In this document: positions 1 to 6,498 of the stretch, piece by piece
Position numbering within the stretch: the stretch's first letter is position 1
Layout: each line of letters begins with the position of its first letter
Notes under the pieces: model-generated
The model's database searches: none
The model's input: only the letters and a program-made list of their open reading frames with translations
Told to the model about the DNA's origin: nothing
Made by a program: the position numbers and the translations under genes
Source of the DNA: an uncultured Eubacteriales bacterium
Lineage (GTDB): Bacteria; Bacillota; Clostridia; Oscillospirales; CAG-272
Reading direction: 5' to 3'
Assembly: GCA_900545935.1 (NCBI GenBank)
Contig: URAP01000062.1
Location: 1 to 8,753, forward strand
Length of the DNA: 8,753 nt

Positions 1-25
1 ATCGCGGCGCAATCCCCCTTATACG

Positions 26-79
26 CGCTTTTCTTTCCGCCACTTTCTTTTTCGCGTAAAAAGAAAGTGGTAAAAAGCG
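26..79. repeat. Strong hairpin (13-bp perfect stem) upstream of gyrB
   Basis: Positions 40-52 (CCACTTTCTTTTT) and 58-70 (AAAAAGAAAGTGG) are perfect inverted copies with a 5-base loop, CGCGT. An outer, weaker pair (CGCTTTT 26-32 with AAAAGCG 73-79) extends the stem across an internal loop. No T-run follows on either strand beyond the stem itself, so a classical terminator is not certain. It could terminate transcription arriving from either side or be a dispersed palindromic repeat. The region upstream of recA also opens with CGCTTTTTCTTT (6574 onward), and both regions contain GCGAACAAC, so the two upstream regions may share ancestry. Confidence 0.7.
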
Positions 80-163
80 AACAACTAAATTATTTTTACA
101 TATACTTTCGACCGCGGCAGCGAGATATTACCCTTGTGTTAAAGTTTTGCTTGCTTTAGATAT

Positions 164-192
164 TTGTTTTTAAGCTAAATTTGAGATATAAT
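164..192 (+). promoter_or_regulatory. Candidate sigma-A promoter for gyrB
   Basis: A perfect TATAAT at 187-192 lies 17 bases downstream of TTGTTT at 164-169, which matches three of six positions of the TTGACA consensus. Transcription would start near 199, giving a leader of about 145 bases before the gyrB ATG. The surrounding bases are AT-rich compared with the coding DNA. This is a sequence match only. Confidence 0.5.
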
Positions 193-205
193 TCGACATT
201 ATAAA

Positions 206-234
206 AACCAACCAACCAACCATCCATCCATTCC
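206..234 (+). repeat. Tetranucleotide repeat in the gyrB leader
   Basis: Four AACC units (206-221) run into two ATCC units and a final ATTCC (222-234). The tract is purine-free apart from A and should be unstructured in RNA. It lies just downstream of the predicted start site of the gyrB transcript, so any change in unit number would alter leader length rather than a reading frame. Confidence 0.75.
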
Positions 235-276
235 AAGGCATCCGCCTTTTTGATATAAATAAAATCCCCAGTTAAT

Positions 277-320
277 AGCTTTGCAGGGGCTCGGGCCGAT
301 ACTTTTTAAAAGTATCCCCG
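277..320 (+). promoter_or_regulatory. Structured leader block before gyrB, similar to one before recA
   Basis: AGCTTTGC (277-284) is followed by AGGGG, then a hairpin. GATACTTTT (298-306) pairs with AAAAGTATC (308-316), and CGGG (292-295) pairs with CCCG (317-320) across a two-base bulge. The block ends 24 bases before the gyrB ATG, just upstream of the AAAGGA ribosome binding site at 333-338. A block of the same order lies before recA at 6811-6854. No T-run follows, so it does not look like a standard terminator. It may be an RNA control element, an mRNA-stabilising stem or a dispersed repeat. Confidence 0.55.
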
Positions 321-344
321 TCCTCGGTACAGAAAGGAAATAAA

Positions 345-2414
345 ATGCAAGAAAACAGCGTAAACAAGGAACCGGTATACAACGAGGATCAAATACAGAT
401 ACTCGAAGGGCTGGAGGCTGTCAGAAAGCGTCCGGGCATGTATATCGGAACGACATCACAGAGAGGACTCCACCATCTCATCTACGAGATAGTCGACAAC
501 TCCATCGACGAGGCACTTGCGGGTCACTGTGACCGCATAACCGTTACCCTGCATGCGGACGGCTCCGCATCGGTACAGGATAACGGACGCGGCATTCCTG
601 CCGCAATACACCATAAAGCGGGCATTCCGACACCGGAGGTAGTGTTTACCGTTCTGCACGCAGGCGGAAAATTCGGCGGCGAGGGCTACCAGATATCCGG
701 CGGACTTCACGGCGTCGGCGCGTCGGTCGTAAATGCGCTCTCCGAGTGGCTGTACTACGAGGACGTATCCGACGGAAAGCTGTACCGCGAGAGCTTCTGC
801 CGAGGAAAGGTCAAGGATGCATTTGAATGTCTCGGCGACGCGGGCGACCGCCACGGACTGTATGTCCGCTTCATGCCCGATGCGGAGATATTCGATAATA
901 TCGACTACGACTACGAGATTCTGCTCAACCGCATGCGCGAGCAGGCGTTCCTGAATGCGGGCGTTACCATCGTAATGCGCGACGAGCGCGATGCGAGCCG
1001 CCGCCGCGCGGGTATAGACGAGGCGGAGTCGATGGCTGAGATAGAGAGCGTCAACTTCGGCGAGAGCGAGCCGCTGAGCGCGCTTCCGCTCATCTCCGAT
1101 GAGGATGTCGACGCCGAGGAGAATACCGTCCGCGAGGATGTGCTCTGCTATGAGGGCGGTGTAAAATCGTTCGTTGAATATCTCGGAGAGCATAAGCATG
1201 CCGACCCCGTTCATCCGGACGTTATCTACATATACGATAAAAAGGGTCTGACTACCGCCGAGATCGCGTTCCAATACAACACAAGCTATAACGAGACGCT
1301 GCTCTCCTTTGCAAATAACGTCGTAACGCCCGACGGCGGTACGCACGAGACGGGCTTTAAGACGGCGCTGACCAAGGCGATAAACGAGTACGCACGCAAG
1401 ACGGGCGCGCTCAAGGACTCCGACGCAAAGCTCTCGGGCGAGGACGTGCGCGAGGGAATATGCGCGGTAATTTCGGTCAAGCTGACCGAGGCGCAGTTTG
1501 AGGGTCAGACGAAGGGCAAGCTCGGAAATGCCGAGATAAGGACCTTTGTCGACTCGCTCGTAACGCGCAAGCTCGGCGAATATTTTGAGGAAAATCCGAC
1601 CTCCGCGAAGGCGATACTCGATAAGGCGATGCAGGCGAGCAGAGCCCGCGAGGCGGCACGCAAGGCAAGGGAGCTGACAAGGCGCAAGAATGTTCTCGAG
1701 GGAATGACGCTGCCCGGAAAGCTCGCCGACTGTCAGGAGAAGAGGGTCGACGTTACCGAGCTCTATCTGGTGGAGGGAGACTCCGCGGGAGGCTCTGCAA
1801 AGGACGGACGCGACTCCAAGTATCAGGCGATACTGCCGCTGCGAGGCAAGGTCCTCAACGTCGAAAAGAGTCGACTCGACAAGGTGTACTCCAACACCTC
1901 GATAATCCCGATAATCCAGGCGCTCGGCTGCGGCATAGGAGAGGATTTCGATATCTCCAAGCTTCGCTACGGCAAGATAATCATCATGGCGGATGCCGAT
2001 GTCGACGGTTCGCATATACGTATACTGCTGCTGACATTCTTCTTCCGCCATATGCGCCAGCTGATAGACGAGGGGCATGTATTTCTCGCACAGCCGCCGC
2101 TCTACCGCGTATTTAAGGGCAAGACGACAAAATACGCCTTCTCCGACGAGGAGCGCGACGCGATAATCGAGGAGATGGGCGGAGGCCGCGGTGAAAAGGT
2201 CGAAGCAGAGCGGTACAAGGGTCTCGGTGAGATGGACCCGATCCAGCTCTGGGATACGACGATGAACCCCGAGACGAGAACGATACTCAAGGTCACGATA
2301 GACGACGCCATCGAGTGCGACCGCATCTTCTCCACGCTGATGGGAGACAAGGTCGAGCCGAGACGCGAGTTTATCGAGGAGAATGCGCAGTACGCGACCG
2401 ATCTCGATATATAA
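345..2414 (+). CDS. gyrB: DNA gyrase subunit B
   Basis: This is the ATPase and TOPRIM subunit of DNA gyrase (GyrA2GyrB2), which introduces negative supercoils into DNA using ATP. The GHKL ATPase domain shows the EIVDNSIDEA motif with Glu48, DNGRG (79-83) and the glycine loop GGLHGVGASVVNA (119-131). The transducer carries the ATP-contacting Gln388-Thr389-Lys390. The TOPRIM domain has EGDSAGGSA (477-485, catalytic Glu477), PLRGK (499-502) and DADVDG (550-555), whose aspartates bind magnesium. The C-terminal RYKGLGEM and GDKVEPRREFIE motifs are intact. At 689 residues it is about 50 longer than the Bacillus subtilis protein. Most of the excess is an acidic insertion at about 216-262, between the ATPase and the CYEGGVKSFVEYL transducer motif. 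The ATG start at 345 has an AAAGGA site 6 bases upstream. No recF is seen upstream, unlike the common dnaN-recF-gyrB order. gyrA follows after 146 bases. Confidence 0.98.
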   Translation: MQENSVNKEPVYNEDQIQILEGLEAVRKRPGMYIGTTSQRGLHHLIYEIVDNSIDEALAGHCDRITVTLHADGSASVQDNGRGIPAAIHHKAGIPTPEVVFTVLHAGGKFGGEGYQISGGLHGVGASVVNALSEWLYYEDVSDGKLYRESFCRGKVKDAFECLGDAGDRHGLYVRFMPDAEIFDNIDYDYEILLNRMREQAFLNAGVTIVMRDERDASRRRAGIDEAESMAEIESVNFGESEPLSALPLISDEDVDAEENTVREDVLCYEGGVKSFVEYLGEHKHADPVHPDVIYIYDKKGLTTAEIAFQYNTSYNETLLSFANNVVTPDGGTHETGFKTALTKAINEYARKTGALKDSDAKLSGEDVREGICAVISVKLTEAQFEGQTKGKLGNAEIRTFVDSLVTRKLGEYFEENPTSAKAILDKAMQASRAREAARKARELTRRKNVLEGMTLPGKLADCQEKRVDVTELYLVEGDSAGGSAKDGRDSKYQAILPLRGKVLNVEKSRLDKVYSNTSIIPIIQALGCGIGEDFDISKLRYGKIIIMADADVDGSHIRILLLTFFFRHMRQLIDEGHVFLAQPPLYRVFKGKTTKYAFSDEERDAIIEEMGGGRGEKVEAERYKGLGEMDPIQLWDTTMNPETRTILKVTIDDAIECDRIFSTLMGDKVEPRREFIEENAQYATDLDI

Positions 2415-2429
2415 GTATTGCCACGGGAG

Positions 2430-2438
2430 TTTTCCACA
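2430..2438 (+). other. DnaA-box-like 9-mer in the gyrB-gyrA gap
   Basis: TTTTCCACA differs at one position from the DnaA box TTATCCACA. It overlaps a short palindrome, CACAG-G-CTGTG (2435-2445). Only one convincing site is present, so this is not an origin. The remaining gap sequence (to 2560) shows no clear terminator or promoter, which is consistent with gyrB and gyrA being co-transcribed. Confidence 0.2.
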
Positions 2439-2560
2439 GGCTGTGCAAACATGTGTGAATTTTCGCAGACGAGCGGGCTTCGGCGCAGTTTGCGGCATGT
2501 TGAAAAGGCTGTAGGAACAAGCCGAAAACCGAAAAATATAAGGAATGGTCGAAAAAATAA

Positions 2561-5134
2561 ATGGAAGAAAATTTCGAGTTTAAGGATCAAAAAATAGTTG
2601 ACGTTCATATGGAGCGTGAGCTGAAGGATTCGTTCATTCAGTACGCGATGAGCGTCATCGTATCCCGCGCTCTGCCGGATGTCCGCGACGGACTCAAGCC
2701 GGTTCATCGCAGAATTATCTATGCGATGTACGAGGACAAGATAACGCACGATAAGCCGTTCTATAAGTCGGCGACGACGGTCGGTAACGTGCTCGGTCGC
2801 TATCATCCGCACGGAGACAGCGCGGTATACGATTCGATGGTACGTCTCGCGCAGCCCTTCTCGATGCGTTATCCTCTTGTAGAGGGTCACGGTAACTTCG
2901 GTAATATCGACGGAGACAAGGCGGCTGCATACCGTTATACCGAGGCGCGTCTTGCGCGTCTGGCGGACGAGATGACCCGCGACATCGAGAAGAATGTCGT
3001 AGACTTTACACCCAACTTTGATAACAAGCGTCAGGAGCCCACCGTGCTCCCCTCGCGTATACCTAATCTGCTTGTAAACGGCTCGGTCGGTATCGCCGTC
3101 GGTATGGCGACGAATATCCCCCCGCATAATCTCGGCGAGGTCATTGACGGTACGATATATCTCATGGAGCATCCCGATGCGAGCGTATCCGACCTCATGG
3201 CGTTCATCAAGGGACCGGATTTCCCGACCCGCGCGATGATATGCGGCAGCATGGGCATCCGCGAAGCGTACGAGACGGGCAGAGGAAAGCTCACCGTCCG
3301 CGCGCGCGCAGAGGTCGAGGAGGACAAGCATCGCATCGTTATCACCGAGATACCCTATCAGGTCAATAAGAGCACGCTTGTCGAGGCTATGGCTGAGTGC
3401 CACAAGGACAAGCGCATCGAGGGTATCACCGATATCCGCGACGAGAGCGGCAGAGCGGGACTGCGCATAGTTGTCGAGTACCGCCGCGACGCGAACGGAC
3501 AGGTCATACTCAATCAGCTGTATAAGTACACGCAGCTTCAGGATACCTTTGCGGTGAATATGCTCGCCATCTGCGACGGCGTGCCGAAGCTGCTCAATCT
3601 GCGCGACATTCTTCGCTGCTATATCGCACATCAGGAGAGCGTTATCGAGCGGAGAATACGCTTTGACCTCGATAAGGCGCTGCGCGAGCTCCATATCAAC
3701 GAGGGCTACAAGATTGCAGCCGACCATATCGAAGAAATTATCAAGCTCATCCGCGCGAGCGATTCTATCCCGAGCGCAAAGACTAACCTGATGGAGCGCT
3801 ACGGTCTCTCAGACGCACAGGCGCAGGCTATCGTCGAAATGACGCTCGGCCGTCTGTCCGGACTCGAGAGACAGAAGGTGCTCGACCGCATTGCAAAGCT
3901 GACCGCAACAGTAAGCGAGCTCCGCACTATCCTCGCGAGCGAGGAGGGAATAAAGGGCGTTATCCGCGACGAGCTGCTTGCCATCAAGGCTCGCTTCGGC
4001 GACGACCGCCGCACCGAGCTTGTTCCGATGGAGAACGAGATCGTTCTCGAGGATCTTATCGAGCGCCATACCTGCGTTATCACGATGAGCCATGCGGGCT
4101 ACATCAAGCGTCAGGCATCGAGCGTTTACTCCGCGCAGCACCGCGGCGGTAAGGGTATTATCGGAATGGGCACCAAGGAGGAGGATTACATCGAGCGCAT
4201 GCTCGCGGTAGGTTCTCATTCCTACCTGCTCATGTTCACGAGTAAGGGCAGGGTGTACGTTAAGAAGGCATACGCCATCCCCGAGGCAGGCAGGACCGCT
4301 AAGGGCACCAATATCGTCAATATTCTTGACCTCGCGCCCGACGAGCGCGTGACGGCAATGGTTGCGGTCGACGGCTTTGACAGTGATAAGTACCTGACAA
4401 TGGTCACCTTGCGCGGAGTTATCAAGCGCACTCCGCTGAGAGAATTCGAGATACAGCGCCGCGGCGGAAAGATCGCGCTCTCGCTCGATGAGGGCGACAG
4501 ACTGCTCTACGTCCGCCTGACCGACGAGAACAGCCGCCTGCTCATCGCGACGAGAAAAGGCTACGCCGTATTCTTCCGCCTCTCCGACATCCGCCCGCTC
4601 GGCAGGACCGCGCGCGGTGTCAAGGCGATATCGCTCTCCGAGGGCGACGAGGTACGCGGCGCGGCTGTCGCAGACGAGAACAAGCGCCTGCTCACCGTCA
4701 CCGAGACCGGCTACGGAAAGCGCACACCGTTCGACGATTACCCGATGCACAAGCGCGGCGGTAAGGGCGTTCGCTGCCACAATACCGAGCGCCGCGGCAT
4801 GATAGCCGGCATCGAGACAGTCGGCGAGGACGACGATATCATGCTCATCACGAGCACGGGTACCATCATCCGTACCCCCGCGTCGGATATTCCAGAGTAT
4901 TCGAGGACTGCGGGCGGCGTTATCATCATGCGCACGGCGGAGGATGCGGGCATAGTCAACTTTACCTGCCTGCCGGCGGTAGAGGATGAGCCTGATGAGA
5001 CTGTTGACGGCAGTCCTGAAGAAAATGCAGATGTTATCAGAGCTGAGGGTGAAGATAATGCCGCAGAAACCGATTCTGATGCAGAAGAAGTAGAAAATAT
5101 TGGTAATTCGGACGAGTCCGAGGAGGACATCTGA
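2561..5134 (+). CDS. gyrA: DNA gyrase subunit A
   Basis: This is the breakage-rejoining and DNA-wrapping subunit of gyrase. The N-terminal domain has the conserved YAMSVIVSRALPDVRDGLKP opening and catalytic Tyr126 in YRYTE. In the quinolone region, GDSAVYD (85-91), Ser87 and Asp91 match the sensitive-type residues of Escherichia coli Ser83 and Asp87. The C-terminal pinwheel carries the GyrA box as QHRGGKG (526-532), with box-like QRRGGKI (632-638) and KRGGKG (731-736) in later blades. The GyrA box supports gyrase rather than topoisomerase IV. The last 50 residues (808-857) form an acidic tail with 23 Asp/Glu and one basic residue. An in-frame TAA at 2558-2560 directly precedes the ATG, so this is the most upstream start possible. 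The nearest AAGGA (2540-2544) is 16 bases away, a long spacing. The stop overlaps the next gene's ATG. Confidence 0.98.
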   Translation: MEENFEFKDQKIVDVHMERELKDSFIQYAMSVIVSRALPDVRDGLKPVHRRIIYAMYEDKITHDKPFYKSATTVGNVLGRYHPHGDSAVYDSMVRLAQPFSMRYPLVEGHGNFGNIDGDKAAAYRYTEARLARLADEMTRDIEKNVVDFTPNFDNKRQEPTVLPSRIPNLLVNGSVGIAVGMATNIPPHNLGEVIDGTIYLMEHPDASVSDLMAFIKGPDFPTRAMICGSMGIREAYETGRGKLTVRARAEVEEDKHRIVITEIPYQVNKSTLVEAMAECHKDKRIEGITDIRDESGRAGLRIVVEYRRDANGQVILNQLYKYTQLQDTFAVNMLAICDGVPKLLNLRDILRCYIAHQESVIERRIRFDLDKALRELHINEGYKIAADHIEEIIKLIRASDSIPSAKTNLMERYGLSDAQAQAIVEMTLGRLSGLERQKVLDRIAKLTATVSELRTILASEEGIKGVIRDELLAIKARFGDDRRTELVPMENEIVLEDLIERHTCVITMSHAGYIKRQASSVYSAQHRGGKGIIGMGTKEEDYIERMLAVGSHSYLLMFTSKGRVYVKKAYAIPEAGRTAKGTNIVNILDLAPDERVTAMVAVDGFDSDKYLTMVTLRGVIKRTPLREFEIQRRGGKIALSLDEGDRLLYVRLTDENSRLLIATRKGYAVFFRLSDIRPLGRTARGVKAISLSEGDEVRGAAVADENKRLLTVTETGYGKRTPFDDYPMHKRGGKGVRCHNTERRGMIAGIETVGEDDDIMLITSTGTIIRTPASDIPEYSRTAGGVIIMRTAEDAGIVNFTCLPAVEDEPDETVDGSPEENADVIRAEGEDNAAETDSDAEEVENIGNSDESEEDI

Positions 5135-5136
5135 TG
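5121..5136 (+). promoter_or_regulatory. Ribosome binding site inside gyrA and TGATG stop-start overlap
   Basis: AGGAGG at 5121-5126 is read as part of the Glu-Glu-Asp codons near the end of gyrA and sits 7 bases before the ATG at 5134. The gyrA TGA (5132-5134) shares its A with that ATG. A strong site plus overlap supports translational coupling of the lipoprotein to GyrA. Confidence 0.8.
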
Positions 5137-5838
5137 AAGAGTCTTAAAGCTCTTAAAAATCGCAGTGCAGGAGCGAGAGGCATTAAAGCGTCCGCTCTTG
5201 CGGCGCTCGGTGCGTCGGTGCTGCTGATAGGGGCGATGCTCAGCGCCTGCGGCAGCTCCGGAGAGACAAAGGTCGATGCGCCGAAGCTCGACGATGCGGG
5301 TGCGCGTGAGGTACTCACCGCCCTGCTGCCGGATGCCGAGGAGCTGACCGAGGTTATCTGGGGCGACGGTCTGCCGGTCGATGACGAGGAGCTGCTCGAG
5401 TCGGTCAGCGGTGCGCAGTACCGCCCGATATCTGCGGACAGCTCGTACAAGAGCGAGGAGCAGATAAAGGAAAAGGCCGAGACGGTATTCTCAAAGGAGT
5501 ACCTTGTGACGGTATATGCCGTTGCGTTCGGTGAGTATGACGGCGAGACCGAAACTGCGGAAACGCAGGAGGGCGATCCCTACAATGAGGATCAGCTCGG
5601 GCTCGGGCTGCGCGGCAGATACTACACCGATAAGCAGGGGGTAATGTACCGCAATATCGCCCTGCCCGAGTATGATATGACTACCGAGATCGACACAGAC
5701 AGCGCAAAGGTCGCATCGCAGAACGGCAGCACTGCCGTGCTCGAGGTAGGCTGCACCGTCCGCGGCGAGGATAGCAGCATGAAGGTCTATCTCAGATATG
5801 ACGGAACAAAATGGCTCATCGACGGACCGATCTATTGA
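5134..5838 (+). CDS. Putative lipoprotein of unknown function, coupled to gyrA
   Basis: I do not recognise the family with confidence. The 234-residue product starts with a basic segment (Lys/Arg at 2-18), then a hydrophobic stretch (about 19-35) and a lipobox Leu36-Ser-Ala-Cys39. It should therefore be cleaved by signal peptidase II and anchored on the outer face of the membrane through Cys39. The mature part is soluble and acidic. It contains LLPDAEELTEVIWGDGLPVD (64-83), then YRPISADSSYKSEEQIKEKAETVFSKEYL (about 96-124), and ends with VYLRYDGTKWLIDGPIY, a small beta-rich pattern reminiscent of NTF2/cystatin-like or IseA-like domains. That resemblance is a guess. The ATG overlaps the gyrA stop and uses an AGGAGG site inside gyrA. 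No T-run terminator follows. Composition and codon use match the surrounding genes, so there is no sign of recent transfer. Confidence 0.85.
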   Translation: MKSLKALKNRSAGARGIKASALAALGASVLLIGAMLSACGSSGETKVDAPKLDDAGAREVLTALLPDAEELTEVIWGDGLPVDDEELLESVSGAQYRPISADSSYKSEEQIKEKAETVFSKEYLVTVYAVAFGEYDGETETAETQEGDPYNEDQLGLGLRGRYYTDKQGVMYRNIALPEYDMTTEIDTDSAKVASQNGSTAVLEVGCTVRGEDSSMKVYLRYDGTKWLIDGPIY

Positions 5839-5985
5839 TTTCGGGGTTATTTAATGTCGGAGTCGGGTCTGAGTCTGTTCAGGCGGCGTGCATGCAGCGA
5901 AATTTTGCGCACGTAGTGTACGTACCCCGCAACGGAAAACGCGCGCCGACGGTAAGCTTGATGTGTGTGTTGAGACTTAGATAAA
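5839..5985. other. Gene-free stretch after the lipoprotein gene
   Basis: This is the first part of a gene-free region that continues to 6884. It holds short palindromes (TGCATGCA near 5889, and GTACGTAC-type bases near 5919) but no hairpin followed by a T-run, so I cannot place the end of the gyrase transcript. A GCGAAATTTTGCGC segment (about 5898-5911) resembles the start of the repeats at 6120 and 8595. No reading frame here looks real. Confidence 0.5.
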
Positions 5986-6034
5986 AATTAAGTTGGTAAT
6001 GCATATTGAAAAGTTTGCGCGTGAAAGCCTCCCT
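5986..6034 (+). repeat. Dispersed repeat, partial copy A
   Basis: The 49 bases AATTAAGTTGGTAATGCATA...GCCTCCCT align without gaps to 6187-6235 and 8662-8710. Copy A stops matching after GCCTCCC, before the closing arm of the hairpin seen in the other copies. It lies 201 bases upstream of the matching position of copy B. Confidence 0.75.
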
Positions 6035-6094
6035 CAATGAACAGCTGCGCGGTTCAATATGGAATTTTGCTTTGCTGCAAACAGCGGCAATCTT

Positions 6095-6120
6095 CTCCGT
6101 AAGACCGCTCCGTAAGACCG
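6095..6120 (+). repeat. Perfect 13-bp tandem duplication
   Basis: CTCCGTAAGACCG occurs twice back to back (6095-6107 and 6108-6120), immediately before the start of repeat copy B. It looks like a recent slippage or insertion-related duplication. Confidence 0.85.
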
Positions 6121-6250
6121 CAAAATTGCGCTCGTGTAGGAGTAGCGCTATCAACTTAAAATTAGTCGTACTAAGATGTATCATAGAATTAAGTTGATAA
6201 TGCATACTGAAAAGTCGGTGCGTGTTTGCCTCCCCTGTGTAAGGGGAGGT
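6120..6250 (+). repeat. Dispersed repeat, copy B
   Basis: This copy aligns with 8595-8725, with both landmarks the same 67 bases apart. Over 6187-6246 I count 51 of 60 bases identical to 8662-8721. Parts in order: GCAAAATTGC (6120-6129), a palindrome of TATCAACTTAA (6149-6159) with TTAAGTTGATA (6189-6199), GATAATGCATACTGAAAAGT, and a CCTCCCCT (6229-6236) / AGGGGAGG (6242-6249) hairpin with loop GTGTA. It is non-coding as far as I can tell. CCTCCCCT-AGGGGAGG hairpins of this kind recur in many gut Clostridia genomes (recalled, not searched). Confidence 0.8.
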
Positions 6251-6498
6251 GCTGAGCGTAGCGAAGCGGAGGGGCTGTTGGGAACTATAGAATCCTTAAT
6301 CAAGCTTGGTTCGTGACAATTTTTCTGTCACATTGAGAGCAGCAAAAACATCAAGTATGATGTGACAGAAAAATTGTCACGAACTCGGGATTTGATAGCA
6401 GACTTTTCATTTTCCAACATCCCTTCCACCGCCTACGGCGGTCCCCCTCCCCTTGCACAGGGGAGGCATACACGTCCGCTGCTTTGGTAACATTATCA
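6195..6498. repeat. Large imperfect inverted repeat (139-base arms, 26-base loop)
   Basis: Arm 6195-6333 and the reverse complement of 6360-6498 have equal length and the same landmarks in order: TGATAATG, CGTGTnTGCCTCCCCTGTG, AAGGGGAGG, TGTTGG, ATCAA, then GTTCGTGACA. By eye about two thirds of the bases match, rising to a perfect 25 bp at the apex. The left arm is the downstream half of repeat copy B, so the element looks like two repeat units placed head to head. The right arm has its own small hairpin ACCGCC-TAC-GGCGGT (6428-6442). There is no transposase. It resembles a miniature inverted-repeat element or the fold-back remains of one. Confidence 0.75.
6309..6384. repeat. Perfect 25-bp inverted repeat at the apex of the large element
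   Basis: Bases 6309-6333 are the exact reverse complement of 6360-6384, with a 26-base spacer (6334-6359). Each arm also contains its own small palindrome, GTGACA...TGTCAC, separated by 7 bases, so the arms can fold singly or together. The perfect pairing contrasts with the diverged outer arms and implies either a younger insertion or selection and conversion at the apex. Confidence 0.9.

Noticed and set aside
2430..2445. Replication origin element between gyrB and gyrA
   Set aside because: There is a single imperfect DnaA box, with no AT-rich unwinding region and no cluster of boxes.
456..2498. 680-codon open frame on the minus strand opposite gyrB
   Set aside because: It is the antisense of a confident gyrB. 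The open frame follows from codon bias in GC-rich DNA, and the translation shows no recognisable domain.
2545..2583. 12-codon upstream open frame before gyrA
   Set aside because: The AAGG is too close to this ATG for initiation and the short peptide has no features of a leader peptide.
2102..3727. 541-codon minus-strand frame across the gyrB-gyrA junction
   Set aside because: It is antisense to both genes and crosses the intergenic gap without a plausible start, so it is a shadow.
3809..4780. 323-codon minus-strand frame opposite gyrA
   Set aside because: It is antisense to the conserved GyrA C-terminal domain with no family resemblance.
6006..6197. Plus-strand 63-codon frame with start after the first repeat
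   Set aside because: It consists of repeat copy sequence and the 13-bp duplication, with no binding site and no recognisable features.
5879..6205. Minus-strand 108-codon frame in the gap before recA
   Set aside because: It reads MHYQLN twice only because it crosses two copies of the dispersed repeat. There is no good ribosome binding site or domain.
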